DNA of 64,000 nucleotides from Triplophysa rosa (GCF_024868665.1 NC_079912.1:15545926-15609925), one strand, 5' to 3'; positions 1 to 11,599 are shown, counted from the stretch's first letter. The notes: generated by a model from the sequence alone, not told the origin. A program made the numbers and translations.

Positions 1-7
1 AACATAA

Positions 8-385
8 CAACGTGATCTCATGAGAATTCATATGTATTTTACGTAAAATGTGGTTCTGCAAAACATACATTTTCTTACGTTTGCACAAACACAAAACATG
101 TTTTTGAGTAAAATGGGTAACGTTAGGTTTAGGTTTTGGGGGTAGGTTAACGGGTCTAAAAATCTTATCACTCACTCATTAATAAAATTATTGAAACGCA
201 CTGTGATGCAAATTGGTTCGTAAATATTTGACGTTTTTTAGCTGAAAATATGTAGCAATTTTTACGTTTTATACGTTGTAATACTGTCCAAATATATGTT
301 TCAGCATCAATAAAAATATACAAAAATGTACGTTTTGTGCTTGTGAACGTACTAATACCTACGTATAAACAATGAGACCAGGCTG
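8..385. repeat. Interspersed repeat with degenerate inverted ends
   Basis: The left end GTGATCTCATGAG and the right end ATGAGACCAGGCT are imperfect inverted counterparts. The interior repeats TTACGTAAA, GTACGTTT and CTACGTATA motifs. This looks like a teleost non-autonomous DNA element. The family name cannot be assigned by eye. Confidence 0.4.
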
Positions 386-613
386 AACATAAACAATTAT
401 CAATAAATGCTAAAAAACGATATTGCTCATATTTAGTTCATGTTAGCTAATGCCTTTAACTAGTTAACAAATACAACTTTTGAAACTTTTAAAATGTTGA
501 AATGAACATAAACTAAGATGAATAAATGCTGTAGAGGCATTGTTAATTGCTCGTTCATAGCTAATATATATTAATTTATGTAAACAAATGCAACCTTATT
601 GTAAAGTGTTACC
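386..613. repeat. Interspersed repeat of the GTTCATGTTAGCTAATGC type
   Basis: It reads GTTCATGTTAGCTAATGC, then AACAAATAC, and ends ACCTTATTGTAAAGTG. I recognise this as a common fish interspersed repeat; a related copy lies at 36530-36835. Confidence 0.45.
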
Positions 614-1341
614 TAATATTCTGCTGTATTAGATTTGGTATCTAGTCATTTTTTACCTGGACAAGATATAAATAATTTCCATAGTGTTTTTGCTGTGCCG
701 AATAAAATAGGCAAAACATTTCTAAAGTCTATACTTCATATACTGTCTAGGTTATTCTTCAGCTTTAGTGCTCAAGTCGATTTTCAGTTTTTTTTTCACT
801 GAACAATAAAATGTTAAAACTTCAGAAGAACATAATCCCTTGATAATCCCACACGATACACATGACAACGTTGATTTATTTTCACTGGTAATTGACAGAA
901 ACTGAAATAGAAGCTGGTGTGAAAAGATGCATGGTGAAGTGGGCGTTTCTCAAGTCTAGCCATTTAGTTGTTTTGTACAGAGGGTTTCTGTCTGTGTGTC
1001 TGTGTGCACACCTGCATAACGCCTGGGTTGTTTGTGCGTTAGGCTTTGAGCTGCAAGCTTGTGCGATAGGACAAAGTTCACGGTGTACACTCCAAGTACA
1101 GGCTCAGCCTCTCCCTCGGGAGCCAATGAGGCCGGCTCCGGGTGCATAGTTCTGTTTAGTCCAGCCCCTCGAGTCAATTTAGCTCAGGCAGCTGTCAGGT
1201 ACCTGCAGCGTAGCAAAACAAATCGTAAAAGTGTACAGCACAATGTGTTCCACACACACTCTAATGACAGAGTCTGCACAGTGTGTTTGTCCAAAAGTAT
1301 CAGATTTACTCTAACCATGCCTGTCTTCAACATCCTTGCAG

Positions 1342-1364
1342 ATTCCAGCTCCTTTGGACCAAAG
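1342..1364 (+). CDS. vav3: vav3 exon, linker between C1 and SH3-1 (23 nt)
   Basis: This is a short exon between TTGCAG and the strong donor GTGAGT. Read with one base from the previous exon it gives (D/N)SSSFGPK, and it ends in phase 0, which matches the next exon. It sits where human VAV3 has the variable linker after CGRVNS. It is less certain than the others because the linker is poorly conserved and the exon is tiny. Confidence 0.6.
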
Positions 1365-2008
1365 GTGAGTTTTTTGTTTTCAATTATATATAGGCCTATA
1401 TATATATATATATAAAGTAAGACTTCAGTAAATCTGTGATGTTGTTTGCCTGACAGTACCTGGCAGACACTTACTGTATTTTAAAATATTTCAAAACATT
1501 TAACATGTTTATTTGAGGATTTCTGTTACAAAGTGCATTTTATTCTTAAGTTGCTGCAGAATTATTCATGGAAGTTTGCATTTTCTTTGTAGTTGTTGGT
1601 CAAAGTTTTGGAGTTTTTTATAGGCTTGAATGCATGATATATGCATTATGCATCGCTTGTTTATTTTTATTTGCACAACATTTTTGTTCCCTTTAATTCA
1701 CTTGCAACACAACTGCACAGCAAAAGCAAGCCAAAGTAATTCATTCAGCTTTTTATAAAGATGTAGTTTTCTAAGTTTTTGCTGTTGGAGTGAATGGGAA
1801 AAATGTATCTTTATGCATGCATGTTTCAGGATGAGGGTACGTTTTTGCGCAATGGTGTGACAAGCACCATTTAAAACAAGTTGCAAATTATTAAAACAAT
1901 AAATTGCTTTTCCACTAAGTTTTACTTAATTTTCCACTCAATTATACAAAATGTTCATTTCTGTTTGGTGCCATTATGAATCACGTCATTCGTTTACTTT
2001 CATTACAG

Positions 2009-2042
2009 GCTGGTAAAACACCCAGATGTGGAGGAGATACAG
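2009..2042 (+). CDS. vav3: vav3 exon, linker before SH3-1 (34 nt)
   Basis: It lies between ATTACAG and GTAAAT and encodes AGKTPRCGGDT plus the first base of Gly. That codon is completed by the next exon to give GLPKM, the start of the SH3-1 exon in all VAV proteins. Phases are 0 in and 1 out. The TP(R/K) resembles the RRTPKQ of human VAV3. Confidence 0.75.
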
Positions 2043-2053
2043 GTAAATAGCAA

Positions 2054-2054
<1 letters not shown>

Positions 2055-2113
<59 letters not shown>

Positions 2114-2123
2114 ACACACACAC
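2055..2123. repeat. (CA)n microsatellite
   Basis: A CA dinucleotide run with one CCC interruption lies 13 bp after a vav3 donor, immediately left of the duplicated segment. It is a plausible assembly breakpoint. Confidence 0.95.
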
Positions 2124-2135
2124 CTAAAAAAAAGA

Positions 2136-2410
2136 GTGGGGACAGTCCATAGGCGTAATGTTTTTTATACTGTACAAACTGTATATTCTATCCCCTATCC
2201 CTAACCCTACCCCTAAACCTAAAGATCATAGAACACTTTTTGCATTTTTAGATTTAAAAAAAATATTGTTCTGTACAATTTATTAGCTTTTTTGCCCATG
2301 GGGACCTCAATTTTGGCATGAGTGACGCGAGTCCCCATGTGTTGGTGTGCATTCAGGTTTTGGTCCCCACCGGGATATACAAACATGAACACACACACAC
2401 ACACACACAC
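2136..2410. repeat. GTGGGGAC / CCCTAACCCTA-type fish repeat, with CA tail
   Basis: It contains GTGGGGACAGTCCATAGGCG, a short CCCTAACCCTACCCC stretch and GTCCCCATGTGTTGG, and it ends GGGATATACAAACATGAAC plus a CA run. It recurs at 6523-6797. It is a common teleost interspersed repeat whose class cannot be settled by eye. The telomere-like motif belongs to the repeat. Confidence 0.6.
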
Positions 2411-3192
2411 ATCTAAGAAGCTGTATTAGTCAGGGTATAGACACACTTGCTTAACCTGACCCTCGACCATTTTTAGATTTGAACATAAATTGCCTGATTT
2501 ATGAACATTTTAGATAATCAGGACCTCTTCAGCTGTCTTCACAAGTTTTGTAAATGTTTTTAAAGTTTGTATAAATATGTCGCTACAGTCTTCCTAATTC
2601 ACAATCTCTGACATTGTCGTCATTAAAATCTGTATCTTTTATCATCGCTGTGGTGATGTGGTTTTATAAGTGGTCATTCTTACGAAACCTGCATGCGCAG
2701 TCATGTGCATTCTATAGCTCTTCAATCCGCGGCAGAACTCTCCGCCAAGATCCATTGATTCGTAGCGTTGGCATTTGATGGTAAGGCAAGCTCCTGCACG
2801 TAAAAAGGGCTTAATGTCAAATCTAAATCAGATAAGAGCTGAAAAATACAGCGTAGACATTCAACCTGTGAAGCTCTATTGTTCATATTTGTTTATATTA
2901 TATACTCTTTTAGTAGAAAATCCAGTAGATCTCACATAACCCCAAGGTGCGAAAAACTTAACCCACTTTTCCCAGAGCGTTTTCACAAAGATGAGGTTTG
3001 TCCGTGTACGGGAAGCACTTAATAGCATTATGTGGCTGTTGTAAGCTTTATAAAGTTTCTTTAATTCTATCTATCAAAAAAACCTTCTTGTTCATTCTCT
3101 CCTTTGCTTACTCCAGCTTTAATCCTCCTAGTAGCACAGCCTTGTAAACTAACGGTACTGTTTAGCGTGTTGACAAAATGTTTATATGCTCT

Positions 3193-3250
3193 CCTAGTTG
3201 TAAGTCGCTTTGGATAAAAGCGTCTGCCAAATGAATAAATGTAAATGTAA
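3193..3250 (+). repeat. 3' tail of a fish SINE/LINE
   Basis: It has the widespread fish tail GTAAGTCGCTTTGGATAAA, followed by GCGTCTGCC and short AAATGAATAAATGTAAATG repeats. The same tail lies at 7873-7930 in copy 2. I could not delimit the 5' end of the element. Confidence 0.6.
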
Positions 3251-4290
3251 GTGTGAGCTTTTCTGACCCCGAGTCTAAACCATTAGCATTGACATTTTTA
3301 CAAGGTTCAGGTCTTCATAGAAGAGTTTTCATGTTTTGTATCTTAAGGAACGTTTTATCTTTTATTCATGTGCTCTTGAGGAGAACCTCCTCACCTCTTC
3401 ATGAACTGAAGATTGTTCCCATTGTACATTATGTACATTATGATCTGGTGAACAGTATGGAGACCTTTAATCTAACAAAATCTGACTTTATCAATTTATG
3501 TTTGCATTGAAACTGCTTTTTCAGTTTTTATTTTGTTTCTGAATTCGATTCTTGACCTGAAAATCCGCCACTTCCACCACAGCCACTCAAACAATGTCAA
3601 GCAAATACAATCTTAAATCACTTGAGTTTAACAGCAGTGCTCATCATTCTGTGGTAAAGAGCGACACATTATCTGTAATGATGTTTTCACAGCGCCGTTG
3701 ATAGGTCGATCAATACACAAGAGGTGATAAAGGTCCACCTGGGGAACAGGTTCAGAGATCACAGTGATGGAACGTCAGCATGCTGATGGAGCAATGCGCC
3801 ACCCTCGTTGCTGCTTTTAATAGTTTCATGAATATTTAAAATAAATGTGCCGTTTTTTCACCCCATCACAATATATTCAGTCAGGCTCACCTGAGTTCAT
3901 TATGTCTCCATTAAGTTTACCTGTCTGCGTGGAGCCGCGAGAGAGTCCCCCTGATCCCGCGTAATATTGGGGTCAGTAGATTCATTAAAGTTATGGTGAG
4001 AGAAGGTCTCTGTGTAGTGTTTGCTGCCAAGGGACCGTCGCTGCTCGAATTAAAGTTGTTCCTTCCTGCCTGTTCTGTACCAAAAGATTTGTCTTCATCA
4101 GAAACCGCCTTTCTAGAAAAGATAATCGTTCACATCTGTCAGCTAAAATGTTTTATTAGTCGTTGTTCTACGGACGTGAACGTTGTTTCAAATAGTGCCG
4201 TAGTTGAGTTGTCTTGTTGCTTTTACAAGCAGTCAGACTTAATTCAAATAGAGGTGAAAAAATTTAGCCGGCTCACATTGTATCTTTGGC

Positions 4291-4957
4291 ACAGAACACC
4301 CTAGCAATACCGTGCAACCACCAAGAACACTATCAACCACCTAGGACACCCTATAATTACCTTAGCAATGAACCTGAAACACCAAGAAACTATCAAGAAC
4401 ACCCAGACAATATAATAGCAATCACCAGGACACACCCTATTAATACCTAGCAACAACCCAGGACACCCTATCAATGCCCAGCAACCACCCAGGACACCCT
4501 ACCAATAACTAGCAACCATACAGACCACCCTAAAAATACTTAGCAACCATCCAGACCACCCTAGCACAACCTAGCAACCACCCAGGACACCTTTTCATTA
4601 CCTTAGCAACGAACCAGAAACACCCAGCTATTTTCCAGCACACCCTGACAATATAAAAGCAACCACCCAGGACACCCTATCAGCCACCCAGGACACCCTG
4701 TCAATACCCTTAGCAACCACCCATGACCTAGCAACTAACAGCAATCATCCACAACACCCCAGCAATACCTAGCAACCATAAAGATTTTTGAAAACCCTAG
4801 CAATACCTAGCAACCATCCAGAACACCCCAGCAATACCTAGCAACCATAAAGATTTTTGAAAACCCTAGCAATACCTAGCAACCATCCAGAACACCTTAG
4901 CAATAGCTAGCAACCATCCAGAACACCCTAGCAACCACCCAGAACACCCTAGCAACA
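4291..4957. repeat. Degenerate minisatellite, about 30-bp unit (copy 1)
   Basis: About twenty degenerate units are built from CCTAGCAACCACCCA, GGACACCCTA and similar variants. This is a familiar teleost minisatellite. It is intronic and an exact counterpart lies at 8971-9637. Confidence 0.9.
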
Positions 4958-6135
4958 TGTGTATAAGAACGCATCACAAACCTTTTCCTTCAAAAATCGA
5001 CAATCTACTTTCTTGCGCAATTGTGCTGAGCTTTTTAACATTGTAGAAATGTGCGTTGGCTGTTCTGAGCTATCTGTTGTCTATTAGCACTCTCAGCTTC
5101 CCTTTTTTGGTAAAGAAAGTAGTGCTTATTGGTGCTGACTCCTTGCCCTTGTGCACAAAGGTTTTCGGGATAGCCTGTGAGAGAGAAGCTTCCCAACAGA
5201 GAGACGCATGCTCACACTACCCTTTAAAGCGTCTTCAAAGGCGGCCAGCTGTGTTAGTCTGCCCAGGGTCCGGGTGATCCACTGGGCTGGAAGGCTTTAG
5301 CCACAGCTGGTAGCGTTAAGAGAGCCTGCACAAGCCCCTCATCATCAGAACAGCAGAATATATAGAGCTGCAGAAACCAGCTGAGACCGTCGCTATTGAC
5401 CCTCTAGCAAATCAGCCCTACAGTACCTCCGTACACAGAGACATGCTCATTCATAGCTCACTGGAGTGTGTCAACGGCGATCCGCTCAACATAGTTCACC
5501 CTGTAGCGTCAGACCTTTACGTCCAATTACTTGAATGAAAACATGTCTCGCGTTTCTAACTGGGGTAGTAGCTGAAGACAATAAACACAATGAGGGTTTT
5601 AATAATAGAGAAAAGAAAGCGAGGTAAAACTAATTTGGTAGATAATACAATGACAACGATTTGTAAGTGTTGTGAGGCGAATTAAATCACATAATATTTG
5701 TACATTTTCTAAGAAAATGCAGGTGTTTGTTGCTTATTTACAACCCCAGGTAGAAACCGATACAGGCTTTTCTGAATGGTTGCCAGAGTGTTGCTGTATG
5801 GTTGCTAAAGCTTTCCGAGTGTTTTAAAGTGGCTTCTAGGGCGACAAACAAGACAAACCTTTTTCGGAAAGTGTAACAATGATAAACGTGATCCACGCAA
5901 GTGGATCTTAGACACAAAACCTGAGCGCGCTGTTAATTGTGTGATGGATTGATGTAAATCTCCTCGCATTCCCGATGATTGACGACATGAACCTATTCTT
6001 TATGTGACGGAGAGTCAAAACACGAAGGAATGATACTCTGTCAAAGTTCAGCAAGCTCGCTCACGGTCAGTGGAGCGATAGACACGTACGCACACACTTA
6101 GCATTATTTTGATGGTCAGTTTTTTTATCCCTCAG

Positions 6136-6266
6136 GTTTGCCCAAGATGTTGGTCATTCGGAATTATTATGGAGTCCCCAGCCCCCTGTGCGGCCCACCC
6201 CTCAACATCCAAGTTGGTGATGTCATCGAACTGGTCGAAGCAAACATACGCAGCTGCTGGTGGAAG
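6136..6266 (+). CDS. vav3: vav3 SH3-1 exon, duplicate copy 1
   Basis: This 131-nt exon (phase 1 in, 0 out) lies between TCCCTCAG and GTGAGA. It encodes GLPKMLVIRNYYGVPSP, then GPPLNIQVGDVIEL and CWWK, the first half of the N-terminal SH3. It is identical in sequence to 10816-10946. Because 131 is not a multiple of three, a transcript containing both copies would shift frame; only one can be used. This copy abuts the suspected misjoin, so it may not exist as a second exon in the real genome. Confidence 0.85.
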
Positions 6267-6410
6267 GTGAGACCGTTTTCCCTTTCACGCCATCCCACTG
6301 CAAGCGCTACGGCACGTTTAGCTGCTAATTACATGCCTCCAGTGTTTGTGTCAAAGGCCGAGCGTATGTTTTGTTATGCTATGCGGAGCGTGACTGGCTG
6401 TGAAATGCTA

Positions 6411-6411
6411 N
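6411..6411. other. Assembly gap or ambiguous base (single N)
   Basis: This is the only N in the window. Left of it, copy 1 reads TGTGAAATGCTA; the same words at about 11079-11090 continue into unique intron. Right of it a fish repeat begins without any matching left partner. It marks a join rather than an ordinary miscall. Confidence 0.9.
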
Positions 6412-6522
6412 GGACCTCAATTTTGGTCCCCACGGTGACACGAGTCCCCATGTGTTGGTGTGTATTCAGGTTTAGGTCCCCACCGGGATATACAAACATG
6501 AACGCTTTGGTTGACTATCCCC
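6412..6522. repeat. Partial fish repeat unit at the join
   Basis: It starts GGACCTCAATTTTGGTCCCC and ends with GGGATATACAAACATGAAC, a diverged unit of the repeat seen at 6680-6777. It has no equivalent left of copy 1, where a CA run stands instead. Confidence 0.6.
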
Positions 6523-7215
6523 GTGGGGACAGTCCATAGGCGTAATGTTTTTTATACTGTACAAACTGTATATTCTATCCCCTATCCCTAACCCTACCCC
6601 TAAACCTAAAGATCATAGAACACTTTTTGCATTTTTAGATTTAAAAAAAATATTGTTCTGTACAATTTATTAGCTTTTTTGCCCATGGGGACCTCAATTT
6701 TGGCATGAGTGACGCGAGTCCCCATGTGTTGGTGTGCATTCAGGTTTTGGTCCCCACCGGGATATACAAACATGAACACACACACACACACACACACATC
6801 TAAGAAGCTGTATTAGTCAGGGTATAGACACACTTGCTTAACCTGACCCTCGACCATTTTTAGATTTGAACATAAATTGCCTGATTTATGAACATTTTAG
6901 ATAATCAGGACCTCTTCAGCTGTCTTCACAAGTTTTGTAAATGTTTTTAAAGTTTGTATAAATATGTCGCTACAGTTTTCCTAATTCACAATCTCTGACA
7001 TTGACGTCATTAAAATCTGTATCTTTTATCATCGCTGTGGTGATGTGGTTTTATAAGTGGTCATTCTTACGAAACCTGCATGCGCAGTCATGTGCATTCA
7101 ATAGCTCTTCAATCCGCGGCAGAACTCTCCGCCAAGATCCATTGATTCGTAGCGTTGGCATTTGATGGTAAGGCAAGCTCCTGAACGTAAAAAGGGCTTA
7201 ATGTCAAATCTAAAT

Positions 7216-7508
7216 TAAATTAAATTAAATTATTCAATTTATTGTCATTGCACATGTACAAGGCAACGAAATGTGACCTCTGCATTTAACCCATCCAGAG
7301 AGTAGTGAACACACACACAGCAAGTGGTGAACACACGTACCCCCGGAGCAGTGGGCAGCTATCACTGCAGCACCCGGGGAGCAAGTAGGGGTAAGGTGCC
7401 TTGCTCAAGGGCACCTCAGTTGTTACCCGCCGGCCCTGGGAATCGAACCGGCAACCTTCTGGTCATGAGTCCGACTCTCTAACCATTAGGCCACAACTGC
7501 CCCTAAAT
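7216..7508 (-). mobile_element. tRNA-derived SINE, full-length looking
   Basis: Read on the minus strand it begins GGGGCAGTTGTGGCC. It has an A-box-like TGGCCTAATGGTTAGAG and a B-box GGTTCGATTCC, the signature of a tRNA-derived pol III head, and ends in ACAATAAATTGAAT plus repeated AATTT units. The insertion site is flanked by CTAAAT on both sides. The empty site is visible in copy 1 (around 2821-2835). It is not a tRNA gene: the head is followed by a SINE body. Confidence 0.85.
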
Positions 7509-8970
7509 CAGATAAGAGCTGAAAAATACAGCGTAGACATTCAACCTGTGAAGCTCTATTGTTCATATTTGTTTATATTATATACTCTTTTAGTAGAAAA
7601 TCCAGTAGATCTCACATAACCCCAAGGTGCGAAAAACTTAACCCACTTTTCCCAGAGCGTTTTCACAAAGATGAGGTTTGTCCGTGTACGGGAAGCACTT
7701 AATAGCATTATGTGGCTGTTGTAAGCTTTATAAAGTTTCTTTAATTCTATCTATCAAAAAAACCTTCTTGTTCATTCTCTCCTTTGCTTACTCCAGCTTT
7801 AATCCTCCTAGTAGCACAGCCTTGTAAACTAACGGTACTGTTTAGCGTGTTGACAAAATGTTTATATGCTCTCCTAGTTGTAAGTCGCTTTGGATAAAAG
7901 CGTCTGCCAAATGAATAAATGTAAATGTAAGTGTGAGCTTTTCTGACCCCGAGTCTAAACCATTAGCATTGACATTTTTACAAGGTTCAGGTCTTCATAG
8001 AAGAGTTTTCATGTTTTGTATCTTAAGGAACGTTTAATCTTTTATTCATGTGCTCTTGAGGAGAACCTCCTCACCTCTTCATGAACTGAAGATTGTTCCC
8101 ATTGTACATTATGTACATTATGATCTGGTGAACAGTATGGAGACCTTTAATCTAACAAAATCTGACTTTATCAATTTATGTTTGCATTGAAACTGCTTTT
8201 TCAGTTTTTATTTTGTTTCTGAATTCGATTCTTGACCTGAAAATCCGCCACTTCCACCACAGCCACACAAACAATGTCAAGCAAATACAATCTTAAATCA
8301 CTTGAGTTTAACAGCAGTGCTCATCATTCTGTGGTAAAGAGCGACACATTATCTGTAATGATGTTTTCACAGCGCCGTTGATAGGTCGATCAATACACAA
8401 GAGGTGATAAAGGTCCACCTGGGGAACAGGTTCAGAGATCACAGTGATGGAACGTCAGCATGCTGATGGAGCAATGCGCCACCCTCGTTGCTGCTTTTAA
8501 TAGTTTCATGAATATTTAAAATAAATGTGCCGTTTTTTCACCCCATCACAATATATTCAGTCAGGCTCACCTGAGTTCATTATGTCTCCATTAAGTTTAC
8601 CTGTCTGCGTGGAGCCGCGAGAGAGTCCCCCTGATCCCGCGAAATATTGGGGTCAGTAGATTCATTAAAGTTATGGTGAGAGAAGGTCTCTGTGTAGTGT
8701 TTGCTGCCAAGGGACCGTCGCTGCTCGAATTAAAGTTGTTCCTTCCTGCCTGTTCTGTACCAAAAGATTTGTCTTCATCAGAAACCGCCTTTCTAGAAAA
8801 GATAAACGTTCACATCTGTCAGCTAAAATGTTTTATTAGTCGTTGTTCTACGGACGTGAACGTTGTTTCAAATAGTGCCGTAGTTGAGTTGTCTTGTTGC
8901 TTTTACAAGCAGTCAGACTTAATTCAAATAGAGGTGAAAAAATTTAGCCGGCTCACATTGTATCTTTGGC

Positions 8971-9637
8971 ACAGAACACCCTAGCAATACCGAGCAACCA
9001 CCAAGAACACTAGCAACCACCTAGGACACCCTATAATTACCTTAGCAATGAACCTGAAACACCAAGAAACTATCAAGAACACCCAGACAATATAATAGCA
9101 ATCACCAGGACACACCCTATTAATACCTAGCAACAACCCAGGACACCCTATCAATGCCCAGCAACCACCCAGGACACCCTACCAATAACTAGCAACCATA
9201 CAGACCACCCTAAAAATACTTAGCAACCAACCAGACCACCCTAGCACAACCTAGCAACCACCCAGGACACCTTTTCATTACCTTAGCAACGAACCAGAAA
9301 CACCCAGCGATTTTCCAGCACACCCTGACAATATAAAAGCAACCACCCAGGACACCCTATCAGCCACCCAGGACACCCTGTCAATACCCTTAGCAACCAC
9401 CCATGACCTAGCAACTAACAGCAATCATCCACAACACCCCAGCAATACCTAGCAACCATAAAGATTTTTGAAAACCCTAGCAATACCTAGCAACCATCCA
9501 GAACACCCCAGCAATACCTAGCAACCATAAAGATTTTTGAAAACCCTAGCAATACCTAGCAACCATCCAGAACACCTTAGCAATAGCTAGCAACCATCCA
9601 GAACACCCTAGCAACCACCCAGAACACCCTAGCAACA
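8971..9637. repeat. Degenerate minisatellite, about 30-bp unit (copy 2)
   Basis: This is the counterpart of 4291-4957. At two of the differing sites (around 4314 and 4333 in copy 1) copy 2 carries the consensus CTAGCAACC or AGCAACC and copy 1 carries T, suggesting that copy 1 holds the errors. Confidence 0.9.
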
Positions 9638-10815
9638 TGTGTATAAGAACGCATCACAAACCTTTTCCTTCAAAAACCGACAATCTACTTTCTTGCGCAA
9701 TTGTGCTGAGCTTTTTAACATTGTAGAAATGAGCGTTGGCTGTTCTGAGCTATCTGTTGTCTATTAGCACTCTCAGCTTCCCTTTTTTGGTAAAGAAAGT
9801 AGTGCTTATTGGTGCTGACTCCTTGCCCTTGTGCACAAAGGTTTTCGGGATAGCCTGTGAGAGAGAAGCTTCCCAACAGAGAGACGCATGCTCACACTAC
9901 CCTTTAAAGCGTCTTCAAAGGCGGCCAGCTGTGTTAGTCTGCCCAGGGTCCGGGTGATCCACTGGGCTGGAAGGCTTTAGCCACAGCTGGTAGCGTTAAG
10001 AGAGCCTGCACAAGCCCCTCATCATCAGAACAGCAGAATATATAGAGCTGCAGAAACCAGCTGAGACCGACGCTATTGACCCTCTAGCAAATCAGCCCTA
10101 CAGTACCTCCGTACACAGAGACATGCTCATTCATAGCTCACTGGAGAGTGTCAACGGCGATCCGCTCAACATAGTTCACCCTGTAGCGTCAGACCTTTAC
10201 GTCCAATTACTTGAATGAAAACATGTCTCGCGTTTCTAACTGGGGTAGTAGCTGAAGACAATAAACACAATGAGGGTTTTAATAATAGAGAAAAGAAAGC
10301 GAGGTAAAACTAATTTGGTAGATAATACAATGACAACGATTTGTAAGTGATGTGAGGCGAATTAAATCACATAATATTTGTACATTTTCTAAGAAAATGC
10401 AGGTGTTTGTTGCTTATTTACAACCCCAGGTAGAAACCGATACAGGCTTTTCTGAATGGTTGCCAGAGTGTTGCTGTATGGTTGCTAAAGCATTCCGAGT
10501 GTTTTAAAGTGGCTTCTAGGGCGACAAACAAGACAAACCTTTTTCGGAAAGTGTAACAATGATAAACGTGATCCACGCAAGTGGATCTTAGACACAAAAC
10601 CTGAGCGCGCTGTTAATTGTGTGATGGATTGATGTAAATCTCCTCGCATTCCCGATGATTGACGACATGAACCTATTCTTTATGTGACGGAGAGTCAAAA
10701 CACGAAGGAATGATACTCTGTCAAAGTTCAGCAAGCTCGCTCACGGTCAGTGGAGCGATAGACACGTACGCACACACTTAGCATTATTTTGATGGTCAGT
10801 TTTTTTATCCCTCAG

Positions 10816-10946
10816 GTTTGCCCAAGATGTTGGTCATTCGGAATTATTATGGAGTCCCCAGCCCCCTGTGCGGCCCACCCCTCAACATCCAAGTTGGTGA
10901 TGTCATCGAACTGGTCGAAGCAAACATACGCAGCTGCTGGTGGAAG
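10816..10946 (+). CDS. vav3: vav3 SH3-1 exon, copy 2 (likely the authentic one)
   Basis: This 131-nt exon encodes the start of the N-terminal SH3 (VIRNYYG in the ALYDY position, CWWK at the RT/n-Src side). It enters in phase 1 from the linker exon and leaves in phase 0 into the exon at 13495. It is preferred over 6136-6266 because it joins contiguous unique sequence downstream. In VAV proteins this SH3 is atypical and carries a proline-rich insert, here PSPLCGPP; the family binds GRB2 through it. Confidence 0.92.
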
Positions 10947-11599
10947 GTGAGACCGTTTTCCCATTCACGCCATCCCACTGCAAGCGCTACGGCACGTTTA
11001 GCTGCTAATTACATGCCTCCAGTGTTTGTGTCAAAGGCCGAGCGTATGTTTTGTTATGCTATGCGGAGCGTGACTGGCTGTGAAATGCTAACTAATCCAG
11101 CCCTTTGTCAACACAAGAAAGCTGTTGATGCGAGTTGGGCGAATAAGGTTTCGTGACCATAAAAGAACAATTTAGACCGGCGCGACGCCTAGAGAACGAC
11201 ACGCGCTTGACAACAGGTTTTATTTTTTAGGTCTTTGAAAGGAGGTGTCAGGTTATATATAGTTTATTGACTTAAAGCACACAAAAGAAAAAGACAAAGA
11301 GATTTAGATTAATGATAGTCTCCTGCGTGCGGTAACGTGTTGGACAATTTCAGGGTGACTTTTTTGCACAGCTAGCATTACCAAACTGAATATTACATCT
11401 GTCAGGGAAACTAGTACAATTGTCCGTACACATATCAAGCTATCAGAAAACAAGTGAAAGTATTGCAACACGTCACCTTTTAATGAAACAACTGATAGCT
11501 CTGTTATATTTCTCGATGCTATGAAGGAGCAACCGTCGAGCAATAAAACGTTCCTCTGAGAAAGCACACAAAAGCCCAAGCAGTCCATCTTGACAACCG

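Larger units (their letters stand above)
1..1341. other. vav3 intron (left part), repeat-rich
   Basis: This is noncoding sequence upstream of the first recognisable exon. About half is covered by two interspersed repeats (8-385 and 386-613). The remainder, 614-1341, shows no coding or RNA feature. Open frames near 892-1415 have no splice-phase or homology support. Confidence 0.7.
2136..6410. repeat. Direct duplication, copy 1 (ends at the N)
   Basis: This segment aligns to 6523-11090 with constant offsets of 4387 (before the SINE) and then 4680. I found 19 substitutions in about 4.27 kb and one 293-bp insertion (in copy 2). It carries a complete copy of the vav3 SH3-1 exon with intact splice sites. 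It stops exactly at the single N at 6411, whereas copy 2 runs on into unique intron. This suggests an unmerged contig or haplotype end rather than a true tandem duplication. Confidence 0.97.
6523..11090. repeat. Direct duplication, copy 2 (with SINE insertion)
   Basis: This is the counterpart of 2136-6410. It is longer by the 293-bp SINE at 7216-7508 and flows directly into the unique intron leading to the next vav3 exon, so it is the copy most likely to represent the true locus. It also holds a minisatellite (8971-9637), a SINE tail (7873-7930) and the SH3 exon (10816-10946). Confidence 0.97.

Noticed and set aside
2200..2222. Interstitial telomere repeat (CCCTAACCCTA)
   Set aside because: Only about two imperfect units, part of a widespread fish interspersed repeat that recurs at 6587-6609.
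3993..4304. 103-codon open frame, repeated at 8673-8984
   Set aside because: It recurs only because the segment is duplicated. It runs into the minisatellite, has no splice or homology support and lies inside a vav3 intron.
7400..7508. tRNA gene suggested by A- and B-box words
   Set aside because: The boxes belong to a SINE head: a SINE body, an AATTT-repeat tail and flanking repeats follow. The same reasoning applies to 17505-17645.
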